From Closterium sp. NIES-65 (taxonomy: Eukaryota > Streptophyta > Zygnematophyceae > Desmidiales > Closteriaceae), in the NCBI GenBank assembly GCA_948144175.1, contig CANXME010002192.1:682001-746000 (forward strand): 64,000 bases of DNA, written 5' to 3'. A program made the translations under genes and the position numbers. A model generated the notes under the pieces. That model searched no databases. It was not told the DNA's origin and saw only the letters and a program-made list of their open reading frames with translations. Positions 33,463-44,512 of this stretch are shown in pieces (positions within the stretch are counted from its first letter, which is position 1; every line of letters starts with the position of its first letter).

Positions 33463-36400
33463 TTAAGACTTATTGTTCCCAACACTCCCCTTCGCTTCTG
33501 GAGTGTCGCTGATGGTGACGTGGCCTTGTCCAATCAGCAGCATGCAGTACTCGAACTTTTGTTTTCCGAGTTTCTTGGTCAAATAATCGGCTGCCATCTC
33601 GGACGTGGGACAGTAGGATAATTCGAGTTTCCCTTTCTCGATCTCGTCCTTTAGGAAGAAGTATCGCAGAGCGATATGCTTCGTTCTGTTCGCGAATCCG
33701 CTTTTGTTGGCGATGCGAATTGCAGATTGGTTGTCGCAGAACAGGGTGAAGTTGGGTAACTCGGCTAACTTTGCTTCTTCCAGCAGCTCGCGAAGGTAGA
33801 GTCCTTCCTTGGTGGCTGAACAGAGGGCGATATATTCTGCTTCAGCTGAAGAGAGAGCGATTAGTTCCTGCTTACTCGACTGCCAGGAGATAGGTCCGAT
33901 AGGCTCGAGACGATAGACGTAGCCGGTGCGAGAACGCCTGTTATCAGAATCGCCGGCATGGTCAGCATCGACGTAGCCGATTAGTTTCGTCGTCGTAGCT
34001 TCGCCCTTGTAGTAAGTTAGGCCGATCGTCGGTGTGCTCACGAAGTAGTGTAGTGCGCGATCGAGCTCCGCCATGTGCTCTGCTTCGGGTTTCTTGAGAT
34101 AGGTGGCGCGTTGACTCGCGGAGTAGGATAGATCCGGGCGACAGGTTACGGTTGCGAAGAGGAGGCAGCCCAGTTTCCTCTGGTAGTCTCGTATTCCGGC
34201 AGCCTTAAGTGGAGCGGAATTTCCTTTGCCGCTTCCTGTCGTGTGGCGGTATGGCGTGGCGATGGCGGTAGGTGTGAGCGAGAAGCGCTTGGCGATAGTG
34301 TCGGTGTATTTCTCGGCGTTGAGGTAGATAGCGTTTTCTTCTTCGCGGATGTTGAGCCCGAGATACTGGGTGACGGTGGAGGAGACGGTGAGCGTGAGGT
34401 CCTTCTGCAGCTCCCCTTCGAACCAGGTGATGACGTCGTCGGTGGAGCCGATGTAAAGCAAGTCGTCGACATAGACGATCAGTAAGATGTAGTCTGCGCC
34501 TTTGGTGAGGCGATACATTCCTTGGTCGTGAGGCAGTTGTCGGAATCCGATGCGGGTGAGGCGGGTGTGTAGGTGCTGTTGCCACAGTCGCGGGGCTTGT
34601 TTGATTCCGTAGAGCGATTTCAGTAGTTGACAGACTTGGTTGGGGTTTCCGTGAGTACCGTGTGGGAGTTCGACGAAGATTTCGGCGTCTACGGGTGCGT
34701 AGAGATTTGCGTTGGTAACATCGATCTGTTGCAGCTTTTTCTTCTTCATGGCGGCGACGGCGAGGAGAATTCGAAGAGAGGTATGTCGACTAACTGGGGC
34801 GAAAGTCTCGGTGAAGTCTCGTCCTTGTTCCTGGTCGAATCCACGCACGACCCAGCGTGCTTTGAACTTCTCGATTGTGCCGTCAGCTTTCGTCTTGATG
34901 CGGAAGACCCATTTCCCGGTGAGAATGGCCTTGTTCCGCGCCACGCTTGCGGGAACGACCTTCCAGGTGTTGCGTTCCTCCAATGCCTTTAATTCCCTGT
35001 CCATGGCTTCACGCCATTTCTCCCTGTGTTCCCCCCCCAGAGCCTGCTGAACTGTCGCAGGCTCTTTAGGAAGAGTGTTGCCGGCGTTCCCGTGGACTGC
35101 GGTGACGAGACCGAGGATTTGCAGCCCAGTCTGTGAGTATCGAGGGAGTTCTGGATCCTCGGGATAAGCTGCTTCGTCTCCCGCTTCTAGGTCGGGGATG
35201 AAATTTGGCCCTATCCTTTCTGCTTCGTTGGTGTTGACTGTCGCAGGTGTTACGTAACCGTTGTCGGCGAAATGGTAGAAGACTTCGGCATTGTTACTGT
35301 CGCGAGGATTGTCTTCATCCATGGGCACGTCGACGGAGCAGTACGGCAGAGGTCCGGCTTCTTCCGATGCGTTGTCGACGTTCTGTTCGTCCCAGTCTTC
35401 TTCGTCCGCTGCTGAGGCGAAGGCTCGGTCACCACGAAAGCCACCGGTGAGGTCCCGATTCTCGTGCAAGTTGGCGAGGTACGTCTGAAGGGTGAGTCGT
35501 TCGTAGAAGATCACATCACGTGCTGCTACTGTTTCTTTTGTGTGGACGTCGAAGATTCTCCACGCGTTGTAATTTTTCTCGATGCCGAGGTGTAGTCCCC
35601 ACTGTGCTCGTTGCGAAAATCTTCCCGCTCGTGCTTCTGGGGGTCGGTACTGTACCATGCACCCGAAGACTCGTAACATTTTTGTGCTGCCCAGCTTTCC
35701 TGTCCACAGCAGATGCGGTGATGCGTTGTTCGGGAGTGACGACGACGACAGCAAGTTGTGCAGCATGACAGCATGGTCCATTGCTGCTGGCCACTGGTGG
35801 TTGGGTAGCCGCATGCCACGTAGCAGTTTGCGCATGCTGTTCTGCAGAGTCCTGTTCATTCTTTCTGCAACACCTTGCTGCTGATGTGCGTAGGGAAGGG
35901 AGAGGAGTTGCTTGATCCCCCTTTCCGCCAGGCACTGCTTGAAGCGCTGAGAGGTGTACTCGCCACCTCCGTCTGACTGGAAGCTTTTCAGCTGCGTTCC
36001 TGATTCCCTCTCTGCTATCGGTAGCCAGGCGGCGAACGCTGCGAGTGCCATGTCGCGGCTGGGTAGGTTGCAATGCCAGACGTATCGAGTGGCGGCGTCG
36101 ATGAAGGTGATCGTGTAATTATAGGTCACTTGGCCTGGTTCTCGATTGTAGAGGATGTCGCTGTAAACCTTTTCGAGTGGTGCGTATGCAGGTGCGCTCG
36201 GGTTGTGGTGAGAAGAAAACGGTCGATGGGGTAAGTCGCCTTCAGGGCAGATGTGGCAAGTTCCTCGTGCCCGTTGAAGTTCTCTGCCGTCGAGTAGTAG
36301 TAGCGAATCTTTGTCTAGAACTCCTGCTCGTATCGTGTTGTTTAACACTGTATTGCTTGGATGTCCAGTGCGTGCGTGCCAGATGTCTTCGGAGGCGCGG

Positions 36401-37371
36401 TGTCCGGGTGAACGTTGATATGCGTCGGAGTTGGAGTAGAAACTGGCGACGAAGTTGGCACTTCGGTGGACTTCTCGTTGAGTCCGGTTCAGCTGTTGTG
36501 CGGGTGTTGGTGGTGCTTCGTCGACGATGACTGGTGTTGTTGTTCCTGCTGCTGCCGATGTTGTTGTTGCTGCCGATGTTGTCTCTGCTGCTGCCGATGT
36601 TGTCTCTGCTGCTGCCAATGTTGTCTCTGCTGCTGCCGATGTTGTCTCTGCTGCTGCCAATGTTGTCTCTGTTGCTGTCGATGTTGTCTCTGCTGCTGTC
36701 GTTTGTTGAATTGTTGCTAATGCTCGTGTTCGCTCTGCTTCAGGGATGGTGTGTGAGTACCAGAAGCCTCCTGGGCTGAAGTCGGGATCGAGGTCCGGAG
36801 GGTGTGTCCAGTCGGTAAAGTTGACGATGGCGTCGCTGTCTGCAGTGCCCAGGTCGGGGACGAAGTCAAGAACGAAGACGTTGTTCTTCAACACTGCTCT
36901 CCCGATGTAGAGGCCGCCCCTCCCGTGGTATAACTTAAACTCCTGGGTGGTGCTATCGGCTTCCAAGTGAATCCCCTTCGCCATCAGCTGGCTAACACTC
37001 AGTAAGTTGTAACCGAGTCCTTCTGCGATGAGTACTTTTGACATGTGTAGTATGACGTTAGTCTCTCTTGATTGAAGCTGAACGACTCCTTGTCGTCTTG
37101 TACGCAGGTTCTGGTTGTTGGCGACCGTGATGACTACTTCTCGCTGGAGTCGATGTTCGCGTTGTACGAAGCGCCCGGAGGAGCACATGTGTTGTCCGCA
37201 GCAACTATCCAAGAACCAAGTGTCTTGGCCGGACGGTTCGCTTTGAGCGATGGCGGCGTACGCCGGATTCGGCTGGAGTGATTTGCGGCGAGGCGTCCTG
37301 TTGTCGAGCTCTTCTTCCGGTGAGTAGTGTGGTGGTGATTCGGTTGTGCACGAATCGGTTATCTTCACCAT
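33463..37371 (-). CDS. Copia polyprotein (protease, integrase, reverse transcriptase, RNase H)
   Basis: A single long frame (1302 aa) in copia domain order. It has a protease-like WFLDSCCGQHMCSS near the start; a GAG-pre-integrase zinc motif (HARTGHPSN... CHIC); an integrase core (DAATRYVW, FQSDGGGEYTS, HQQQGVAERMNRTLQN); reverse transcriptase (WVFRIKTKADGTIEKFKARW, ETFAPVSRHTSLR, YVDDLLYIG); and RNase H (YVDADHAGDSDNRRSRTGYV, SSAEAEYIAL). A Thr/Ala-rich repeat (ETTSAAAETTLAAA) lies between protease and integrase. It belongs to the fossil element and is not a host gene. Confidence 0.95.
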   Translation of the reverse strand: MVKITDSCTTESPPHYSPEEELDNRTPRRKSLQPNPAYAAIAQSEPSGQDTWFLDSCCGQHMCSSGRFVQREHRLQREVVITVANNQNLRTRRQGVVQLQSRETNVILHMSKVLIAEGLGYNLLSVSQLMAKGIHLEADSTTQEFKLYHGRGGLYIGRAVLKNNVFVLDFVPDLGTADSDAIVNFTDWTHPPDLDPDFSPGGFWYSHTIPEAERTRALATIQQTTAAETTSTATETTLAAAETTSAAAETTLAAAETTSAAAETTSAATTTSAAAGTTTPVIVDEAPPTPAQQLNRTQREVHRSANFVASFYSNSDAYQRSPGHRASEDIWHARTGHPSNTVLNNTIRAGVLDKDSLLLLDGRELQRARGTCHICPEGDLPHRPFSSHHNPSAPAYAPLEKVYSDILYNREPGQVTYNYTITFIDAATRYVWHCNLPSRDMALAAFAAWLPIAERESGTQLKSFQSDGGGEYTSQRFKQCLAERGIKQLLSLPYAHQQQGVAERMNRTLQNSMRKLLRGMRLPNHQWPAAMDHAVMLHNLLSSSSLPNNASPHLLWTGKLGSTKMLRVFGCMVQYRPPEARAGRFSQRAQWGLHLGIEKNYNAWRIFDVHTKETVAARDVIFYERLTLQTYLANLHENRDLTGGFRGDRAFASAADEEDWDEQNVDNASEEAGPLPYCSVDVPMDEDNPRDSNNAEVFYHFADNGYVTPATVNTNEAERIGPNFIPDLEAGDEAAYPEDPELPRYSQTGLQILGLVTAVHGNAGNTLPKEPATVQQALGGEHREKWREAMDRELKALEERNTWKVVPASVARNKAILTGKWVFRIKTKADGTIEKFKARWVVRGFDQEQGRDFTETFAPVSRHTSLRILLAVAAMKKKKLQQIDVTNANLYAPVDAEIFVELPHGTHGNPNQVCQLLKSLYGIKQAPRLWQQHLHTRLTRIGFRQLPHDQGMYRLTKGADYILLIVYVDDLLYIGSTDDVITWFEGELQKDLTLTVSSTVTQYLGLNIREEENAIYLNAEKYTDTIAKRFSLTPTAIATPYRHTTGSGKGNSAPLKAAGIRDYQRKLGCLLFATVTCRPDLSYSASQRATYLKKPEAEHMAELDRALHYFVSTPTIGLTYYKGEATTTKLIGYVDADHAGDSDNRRSRTGYVYRLEPIGPISWQSSKQELIALSSAEAEYIALCSATKEGLYLRELLEEAKLAELPNFTLFCDNQSAIRIANKSGFANRTKHIALRYFFLKDEIEKGKLELSYCPTSEMAADYLTKKLGKQKFEYCMLLIGQGHVTISDTPEAKGSVGNNKS

Positions 37372-38187
37372 GCAGTTGACTATGTTTCTTGCTCCTTGTG
37401 CAGGTTGTCCAGTTGAAGTCGTTGAAGCTTGGATTGTGGTCGTCGGATTAGCTTGCGTTGAAGTAACTTGGGAGCTTGAAGGCCGTAGTTGTCGCTGTGG
37501 TGTTGTCTGACGAGACGGGCAGTGCGTGCGAGGATGGCCCGAAGTCTTGCAGATGTGGCAGAACGGAGGTACCGTTTTTACTTGCTGTTGTCAATTGTTG
37601 TTGCCGTTGTGTCGTCGCTGAGTGTGAAAAGCAAATTCTGGTGCTAATGCTTTCTTCTTGTGTCTTTCTTCTTGCAGGTCCATGTCCTGCTGCTCAGCAT
37701 GAATTTCGGCGCAGAGTGCCGCTTCGGAGATCCTCCCCTCCCGTGTGCTCGTAATATGGCGCGAGTAGAGCGCCAGTGGGGGCCGAGACCGCCGATGACC
37801 ACCGTGACAAAGGCGTCTTCTGAAATTGACCCGCCGCATCGAAGAAGCTTGTCGCGCAGTTCGCGATAGCGGCTGATATAAGCCATGCCTTTCTCGCCTG
37901 ATTTCATTTCAATCGTTGTCAACTGCGCCATTAACCTGCTTTGGTTTACGCTGGCTGTCTGTTGCTTGATACAGGTTCTTCAGGTGGTTGTACGCGAGCT
38001 CCGCGGAGTTGCCGTAGCCTCGGTAAGTCCTGATGTTCTGCTGCTGGGTTGGGGTGATGTTCCTCAGCAGAATCGTGTACGCCATCATCGATTGATATGT
38101 ATATTGCTGCTTCTCATACCGTCAGCCCCCGGATAGAAGCGCCCCTGGGGTTATAAAAAAACACTGTTTTTTAGGGGGTGGGCTTAT

Positions 38188-38535
38188 TGTCAGAGGTCCA
38201 CTGGTGATCCCCGATCGATCCTAGGGAAGGGTTACAGGCACGATTGCCTGGGGGGTTATGGGCGCACTGACCCGCTACTGAAACAAGCCCTTTTATCCCA
38301 ATGGTCTAGTGGTTGGGATTCTGAGATGGTATCCAGAGCGAAGGTCTCGGGTTCGAATCCCGGTGTATGCACTTCGGGCATCCCAGTGCGGGGGGGTGTC
38401 AGAGGTCCACTGGTGATCCCCGATCGATCCTAGGGAAGGGTTACAGGCACGATTGCCTGGGGGGTTATGGGCGCACTGACCCGCTACTGAAACAAGCCCT
38501 TTTATCCCAATGGTCTAGTGGTTGGGATTCTGAGA
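38188..38535. mobile_element. 348-bp miniature LTR element (TRIM/SMART type) with tRNA-like sequence
   Basis: Two identical 139-bp terminal repeats (38188-38326 and 38397-38535) start with TGTCAGAGGTCC. They flank a 70-bp interior that starts TGGTATCCAGAGC, a methionine-tRNA-type primer-binding site, and ends in a G-run polypurine tract. The target duplication is CTTAT (38183-38187, 38536-38540). The left repeat's end plus the interior also read as a tRNA-like unit (38294-38371): A-box-like TGGTCTAGTGG and B box GGTTCGAATCC, with a perfect T-stem CGGG/CCCG. Identical repeats imply recent insertion. A dimeric tRNA-SINE is the alternative reading. Confidence 0.75.
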
Positions 38536-38939
38536 CTTATAATTGAGGATTTTTATAAGCGCCGGGGCTTATAAAATGACATATATGAAATCTAGTTTTT
38601 TTACACCAAAGTGTTTATCTCGTCCTTGCGATTTGAATCGAATCGAGATTGTAGGGGGCTGGAATGTGAATCTCGCGTAAATTGGCAGTGGCTGATTCTC
38701 TGCCAACACGCACAGTCAGAATGAGTCAGATTAACCCCATGACAGGTCATTCTGACTGGACGCGGAGGCATTGAGTCGCGCGATGGTGAAGGGATTCGAA
38801 TTTCTGAATGTTGGGATGCAAAAATTGTGTTTCGTTACAGCGTTTCCAGTAAAAATATTAAATATAATTCAGAGGGTGGCGCTTATAATCCGTAAGCCTT
38901 TAGGGGTGCGCTTATAATCGAGGACCGGATATAAGCGCC

Positions 38940-39631
38940 TGTCAGAATATTATCTTATGTTCTAGCCTGTAGTGGGGTGCTCTATAGCGAGTACAACCCT
39001 TCTAGGGTTTTGCTATTTGTATCCTCATTCCTGCTAGTTCAATCCTCTTTCTTTCTTCAAACTTTGTCATGCTATCAGAGCAGGTCGATCCCCTTGGATC
39101 GATCCTGTGGGTGGGTTTCCACCTCGCTTCCGCTGCTACCTTTCCTTCCCGCCGTGCGCCCCGAGGCGCGCGGCGGTTTTCCTTCCCGCCGTGCGCCCCG
39201 AGGCGCGCGGCGGTTTTCTGCCCGCCGTGCGCCCCGGGGCGCGCGGCGGTTCTTTGCCCGCTGTGCGCCCCGAGGCGCGCGGCGGGCGTCTGCCCTACCG
39301 TCGCGACCCCGCCCTGCGTCGCGGCCCCGCCCCTCGAAGCGGCCCTGCCCTACGTCGCGGCCCCGCCCCGACCGTCGCGGCCCCGCCCTACAGTCGCGGC
39401 CCCGCCCTACGTCGCGGCCCCGCCCCGACCGTCACGGCCCCGCCCTACGTCGCGGCCCCGCCCCGACCGTCGCGGCCCTGCCCTACGTCGCGGCCCCGCC
39501 CTGTGTCGCGGCCCCGCCCCTCGAAGCGGCCCCGCCCTACTTCGCGGCCCCGCCCCTCGTCGCGGCCCCGCCCCTTGTCGCGGCCCCGCCCTCCAACCAG
39601 GCCCGTGGTGGGTCCCTTTCACCACCCCGCC

Positions 39632-39670
<39 letters not shown>

Positions 39671-40477
39671 CCCTGCCATTTCCCGTCGCCCGTCGCGGCT
39701 CCTGAGGGGGCCGCGGCGAGCTGTGGGGTGGCGGGTATGGGGGTGGCCGGTCTTCCTTCCTCCCTTTGCTCCTCCTCCTCCTTCGTCTCCCACTGCTGCA
39801 GCTGTCGCTGAGGGGGGTGGATGTGTGGGAGACTGGGTTTAGGGTTTAAGGGGGGTGTGTGGGAGTAGAGCTAGCGGTGTAGCAGTGGGTGTGTATCAGG
39901 GGGGTGGGACTGTGTGCGGGAGGATGAGCGGAGGTTGCCATTTTGTCGTCAGTAGCACCTGTAGTCCGGGGCGCTGTCCCGGTAGCCCAGTGAGCTAGAC
40001 TTCTACGCCAGCCGCCTGTGGGTCCGTTGCCCGTCCGCCGCTATTTGAGCCGCGGGGCCTGTTACTCCTGTAGTCCGGGCGCTGTCCGGTAGCCGCTGTG
40101 TCAGTCTGCCTCCTGCTGCCCGTGTGTCTGCAGCTTCAGCTGTCGCCTCCTATCTCCTCTCCCCTCACTCTCCCTCCTCCTCCTCACTTGCCCGTTGTGA
40201 CTACCACTAGCTTTGCTTATAATTGTAAACTCTAAACTATTTCTTCTTGAACTTGTGCTCAGAATGTGTGGTGACATTGTGATCCACCCTGAGCTTGTAT
40301 TGCTTTGCCTGCTCTGCTGATTACACCCCACTTTGGCTATGGGGGTGTGTCAGAATATTATCTTATGTTCTAGCCTGTAGTGGGGTGCTCTATAGCGAGT
40401 ACAACCCTTCTAGGGTTTTGCTATTTGTATCCTCATTCCTGCTAGTTCAATCCTCTTTCTTTCTTCAAACTTTGTCA
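38940..40477. mobile_element. TRIM (miniature LTR retrotransposon), 1538 bp, nested in element A
   Basis: Identical 130-bp LTRs (38940-39069 and 40348-40477), TGTCAGAATATT to AACTTTGTCA. The target duplication is GCGCC (38935-38939 and 40478-40482). The primer-binding-like TGCTATCAGAGC follows the left LTR directly, and a purine-rich CTATGGGGGTG precedes the right LTR. The interior (about 1.28 kb) has no retroviral-type domain. It consists of CpG-rich tandem repeats (about 39140-39600) and a poly-C run of about 40 nt (39625-39667). Identical LTRs indicate a very recent insertion. It must have moved with enzymes supplied by another element. Confidence 0.9.
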
Positions 40478-41173
40478 GCGCCCTCATCCTTTTATAAGCG
40501 CCGGCGCTTATCCGAGGCCTGCGCTTCTATCCGGGGGCTTACGGTATTGTGTCCCGTTTGTTGGATATGGCAGGGACCCGTCGAAGAAGCCGAGAATCTG
40601 TGCTCCTTCCATCATCAGTTCAAACTCGAACGACCAGGTGAAGAAATCTTTGCCGTCGAAAGGCTTTGTCGTTAGTAGTTTTAGGACATGCGCGAATTGC
40701 GATTGGACTTGTAACGCATCCAATGTCCTTTCTTGTCCCGATGCAGGTTGCGGTTGCGGCATGAAGCTGACGGAGCCACGTTGGGGCTCGTACGGCGCAA
40801 AGGTAGGCTGATGTTGTTGTTGTTGAATCCCGCGTGCGTAGGATGAGCCGTCGAGGCTCATCGGAGTAACGTTGTTGTTGTTGCTGTTGTTTGACTGCGC
40901 AGGCACTCCTTGCTGGTGTTGCTCGTAGAAGGACATGAAGGAGAAAAATTTATCCATCATGTTTGGATCGAAGCCTGCGGGTGTTTCCGTGGACCCAGCT
41001 GCTGGCCTTGCGGTAGTACCTTCCTCTGTCTGTAGGCCAGAGGCAGGAGGTGGAGTAGGAGTAGTGCCTGGAGAGCCGTTGGAGGAGCTCCTCTCCTTCC
41101 TTGCAGACATGTCTAATTTCTTTGTATTGAGTGTTGAGAGAAAAATAACCTTTAAACTCTAACTGCTCTCATA

Positions 41174-41688
41174 CCGTATCCCCCCGGATATACCCCCATG
41201 GGGGGCAATAATAAAACAGGTTTTTTCATGGGGGTGGGCTTATAATCGAGTAAATTTATAAGCGCCGGCGTTTATAAAATGACATACATATTTTTTTATA
41301 TCTTTTAACACCAAACTGTAGGTCTCGTGCTTGCCTTTTCAATCGAGTCGAAGTTACATGGGATCGTCTGTGAAATTCTCGCGCGCGCTGGGAGATACAT
41401 CCAATCTGACTCACATCCAGCTCCTGACAGGTCCTGCTGACTGGACCCGCATCCAGTGCAGGGTCCGAATGTGAAGGGAACCGAATCTGCAACATATCTG
41501 CCTGCTAAAGTAAAAATCGTTACAGCTTTTTGAACACATTTCAAATTTTAAAGTTTACGTGCGCTTATAATAAAACAAGTTTTTTCAAGGGGTGCGCTTA
41601 TAATCGAGGAGGGGATATAAGCGCCATATGCCAATTAGAAGCGCCAGGCGCTTATCCTAGGGTGGCGCTTATATCCGGGGGGAGACGG
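41174..41688. mobile_element. Non-autonomous TIR DNA transposon B (515 bp), in the copia primer region
   Basis: Ends CCGTATCCCCCCGGATATA and, reversed, CCGTCTCCCCCCGGATATA, flanked by TA on both sides. It is the same family as element A (shared GGGTGGGCTTATAATCGAG and TTATAAAATGACATA). It sits 5 bp inside the copia 5' LTR, in the primer-binding region, so it arrived after the copia element. The interior is AT-rich with no coding. Confidence 0.85.
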
Positions 41689-42132
41689 TACCATGTTGGG
41701 CTGAGAAGCCCTAGGATCTTTGTAGAGCTTAAGGTCTGAGTAGGATTGTAATAGCGGAAGCGTTGAAATAAAGAGTGATTGAACCACCTTGCGCTAGTAT
41801 ATGAGGGCAAAGTAAGTTGATTAAACAAGCAAATACAAAGGTTTATATAAGAGTACAAGGAATACGAATAGATAAATTCAAACCGTTTTACTGTTGCGAT
41901 TCGATACAGTGCGACTCGGGCAACTGCTCAATGTCGAGTCAGTTGTGTGTCCTTGCTGTCGCGCTGTAATTGTCGAGTCAAAGGTCGCTGACCTTTGACT
42001 TTCCTGTAACCTCCAGGCGGTTACCCTAACCTCTGAGGGTTGACTCGCGATGCTTCGATTCGGACTGCTTCGCTAGTGTCCTGAGTTTCGACACGACAGA
42101 GGCGCTTAAGACTTATTGTTCCCAACAATAGA

Positions 42133-43704
42133 CACTCATGAAGCATACCATGGCAAAGTGAACGGGGTTTCATCGCCAAGAATATTGAGGGACAAGCTGT
42201 TGTGTTCGTCATTCTGTGTATGTTTTGTTAGAATAGCTCCTGCAATCACCCAGGATAGCATATAAGCAACATTCATAAGCAGCTCACCTTAGTGAAGGAC
42301 CTTGTATTTCAGCTCTCACCTTATTGTATGATGTCAAGTCTTTCAATATGCAAATCTGCGTGTGCCACCGAGTTAGTATTATGGAGGCAAGTCTTATTCC
42401 CTATCATCCCGCCAATTCCTTGGGCGAACCGTCGTCAGGGATGCAGGGTGTTGGGCGCGTGTCTTGGATTTTTTTCGCCGAAAGGAGGTGATGCCCAACG
42501 CAGCTTTCCGAGCCTCACCCCAAAAATGTCAGGTTGGGCCAGCCTCCGGCTTGGCCCCTGCACAGCCAGCTTATTGGCTGCCTTGGACATTGGCAACCGT
42601 TCCCGCTTGTGGGAAATTGCCCAGGCTTGGCAAACAGGAAGGCTTTTCCTTTCTGACAGGGTCCCCTCATCGAGTGCTGTGATTGATGGGCATCATCAGG
42701 AACCAATCACGATCAAGCAGCGACCCGTCCCCGTGACATTCCCAAGGCCACCCCATCACGCCCCTCTTGATAAAAAGATAACCAGCCTGGGCTGGCTGGA
42801 TGCTTTCCGATGCTTTCCGTCGCTGGGCGAAATTCTTCCCTCCAATTCCCTGAATGCCTGCCTCTACATTCCTGCAGTTTCGCCTGGCAAAAAATTGCTA
42901 CATCTGACAGTAGTGGCTGTTTCTGGACTAGTTTCGGAAGCCATGACTGATCATTGAATGCCTAGTGTTTGTTCGCTGATGCGATCGCCTGGTTGATGGC
43001 GCTTCTGACCGTTCTGTCCATTCCAGAGCCGTTTGTATGAGCTATCAGACCAGAAGGCATTTTCCCTGTGTTGCTCTTGCTCAGAGTAAGTGCTTTCTCT
43101 ACTGACCAGCCTGATCATTTCCTGAGTTCAGGACGGCACCGAGCTTCCATTCTGACATTTGGAAGACCATAGCTTGCTTCTAAATATGTAACTTATTCCG
43201 ATCCGGGCTGGAGTTCTGCTGATCGTTGCCGCGTATACAGTGACAGTAGTGTAGTGTCTGGAGCCGCTACTCTCGAGCGTCTTCTTTATTCAAACTATAT
43301 GGTGAGCATTCGGTCTATAGATATTCGTGACTTCCCGTTTTGTAGGATATCCCCTGTTTGCTACTATAAGCTCTGCATATCAGGCGCAGATAAATAAGTC
43401 TCGCGCCAACGCGTTGGCTTCTACTAACCAACATCTACTTCGCACGACAACATCTCTGCTTCCTATCAAGCTTCCAGAGTTCAAACAGGGTAAAGGTCCT
43501 TAAACTGCTTAAAGGCAGTGTTTTTGTTTGGTTGGATAATCCACGTATTGCACACGACCCTAATTCGAGCTCTTACCAGAACCCAATCTCGACTACTCAA
43601 GGGTGTATCTTCGGAAGCTTGGCATCAGCAGCTGCAGCAGCATCAACATCAGAAGCAGGAGCCTCCTTCCGCTTCCCCGCAGGTCCGAGTTTCTCAAGGG
43701 TGTT
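42133..43704. other. Intergenic: upstream region of the GRF gene
   Basis: No family recognised, although a frame at 42292-42957 stays open. It is likely to contain the GRF promoter and 5' leader. I cannot exclude an upstream GRF exon, since the open frame of exon 1 extends before the first ATG. Confidence 0.4.
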
Positions 43705-44474
43705 ATGCACCAACAACAGGAGACACGGTCCATGGCTCCCAATCAACTCCAAGCGCAACCACTTCAGCACTGGCAGAACCAACCCCCACTACAGCAGCAG
43801 CAGCCTGGTTTTATTTCTCAGCCAATGCCACCCTGTCAGCCGCCTTTCCAGCAGCAGAGCTCCAATCAGCAGCGGAGCCTTCCTCAGCAGCCACAGCAGG
43901 CAGCACAGCAGCAGCAGCAACAGCCACAAGGCAGCTATCAGTCTTCGCAAATGCAATATCAACAACATCCTCAGCAGGTTTCTCTACAACAAGCCCAGCA
44001 GTACCAGCAGCCGGCGATGTATCAGCAGCAGATGCAGCAACCGCAGCAACAGACGTTCCAGCCGCAACAGCAAGCATTTCAAGCACAGCAGCAGGCTTAT
44101 CAGTCGCAGCAGCAAGCGTACCCACAGCAGCCACAACCGCAGCAACAACAAGTCTACCAACCGCAATCGCAACATCAGCCACAGGCGAATTTCCAGGCAC
44201 AGCAGCTACAGCAGCAGTATCAACAGCAAAACATGTACACCCAACAGCAGCAACCAGGACCAGTACCTCAACCCAACATTTACCAGCAGCAGCCTCAGCC
44301 GCAGCATCAGCAATACCAACCAGCTCAGCAGCCTCAAGCGCAGCAGATTTATCAGATGGATCAGCCTCAGATGCCGCCATCCCAGGCACCTCCTATGCCA
44401 ATCGCTGTCACCCAACAGCTCTCGACTCCTCAGCAGCAGCCGCAGCAGTTCCAACATCCTCAATACAACGCTCT

Positions 44475-44512
<38 letters not shown>

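Larger units (their letters stand above)
38119..40544. mobile_element. Non-autonomous TIR DNA transposon A (TA target duplication), nested in copia gag
   Basis: Ends read CCGTCAGCCCCCGGATAGAA and, reversed, CCGTAAGCCCCCGGATAGAA: 24-bp terminal inverted repeats with one mismatch, flanked by TA on both sides. A TA duplication suggests the Tc1/mariner superfamily; no transposase is present. Without the two LTR elements inside it, its own length is about 530 bp, similar to element B. It shares internal sequence with B (TTATAAGCGCCGG..CTTATAAAATGACATA). Confidence 0.88.
33051..42127 (-). mobile_element. Ty1/copia LTR retrotransposon with nested insertions
   Basis: 434-bp LTRs (33051-33484 and 41694-42127) begin TGTTGGG and end CCCAACA. 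They differ at about four sites (about 0.9%), so the insertion is young. The 5-bp target duplication is ATAGA (33046-33050 and 42128-42132). Each LTR carries a hairpin GTCAAAGGTC/GACCTTTGAC. Coding is on the minus strand: gag parts at about 40508-41110 and 37644-38125, and the pol frame at 37371-33463. The gag region and the primer region are interrupted by nested elements, so the element is broken as it stands. It lies between the EF-hand and GRF genes. Confidence 0.95.

Noticed and set aside
38294-38371. A functional tRNA gene
   Set aside because: It has A- and B-box-like motifs and a good T-arm, but the acceptor ends (TCCCAAT and GTGTATGCA) do not pair, and it lies inside a repeated element.
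38977-39842. Long Arg/Pro/Ala-rich open frames
   Set aside because: They arise from the CpG-rich tandem repeats inside the TRIM; no domain and no host-gene context.
42292-42957. A 221-codon open frame upstream of GRF
   Set aside because: No recognisable family, and no splice or expression support; left as intergenic.
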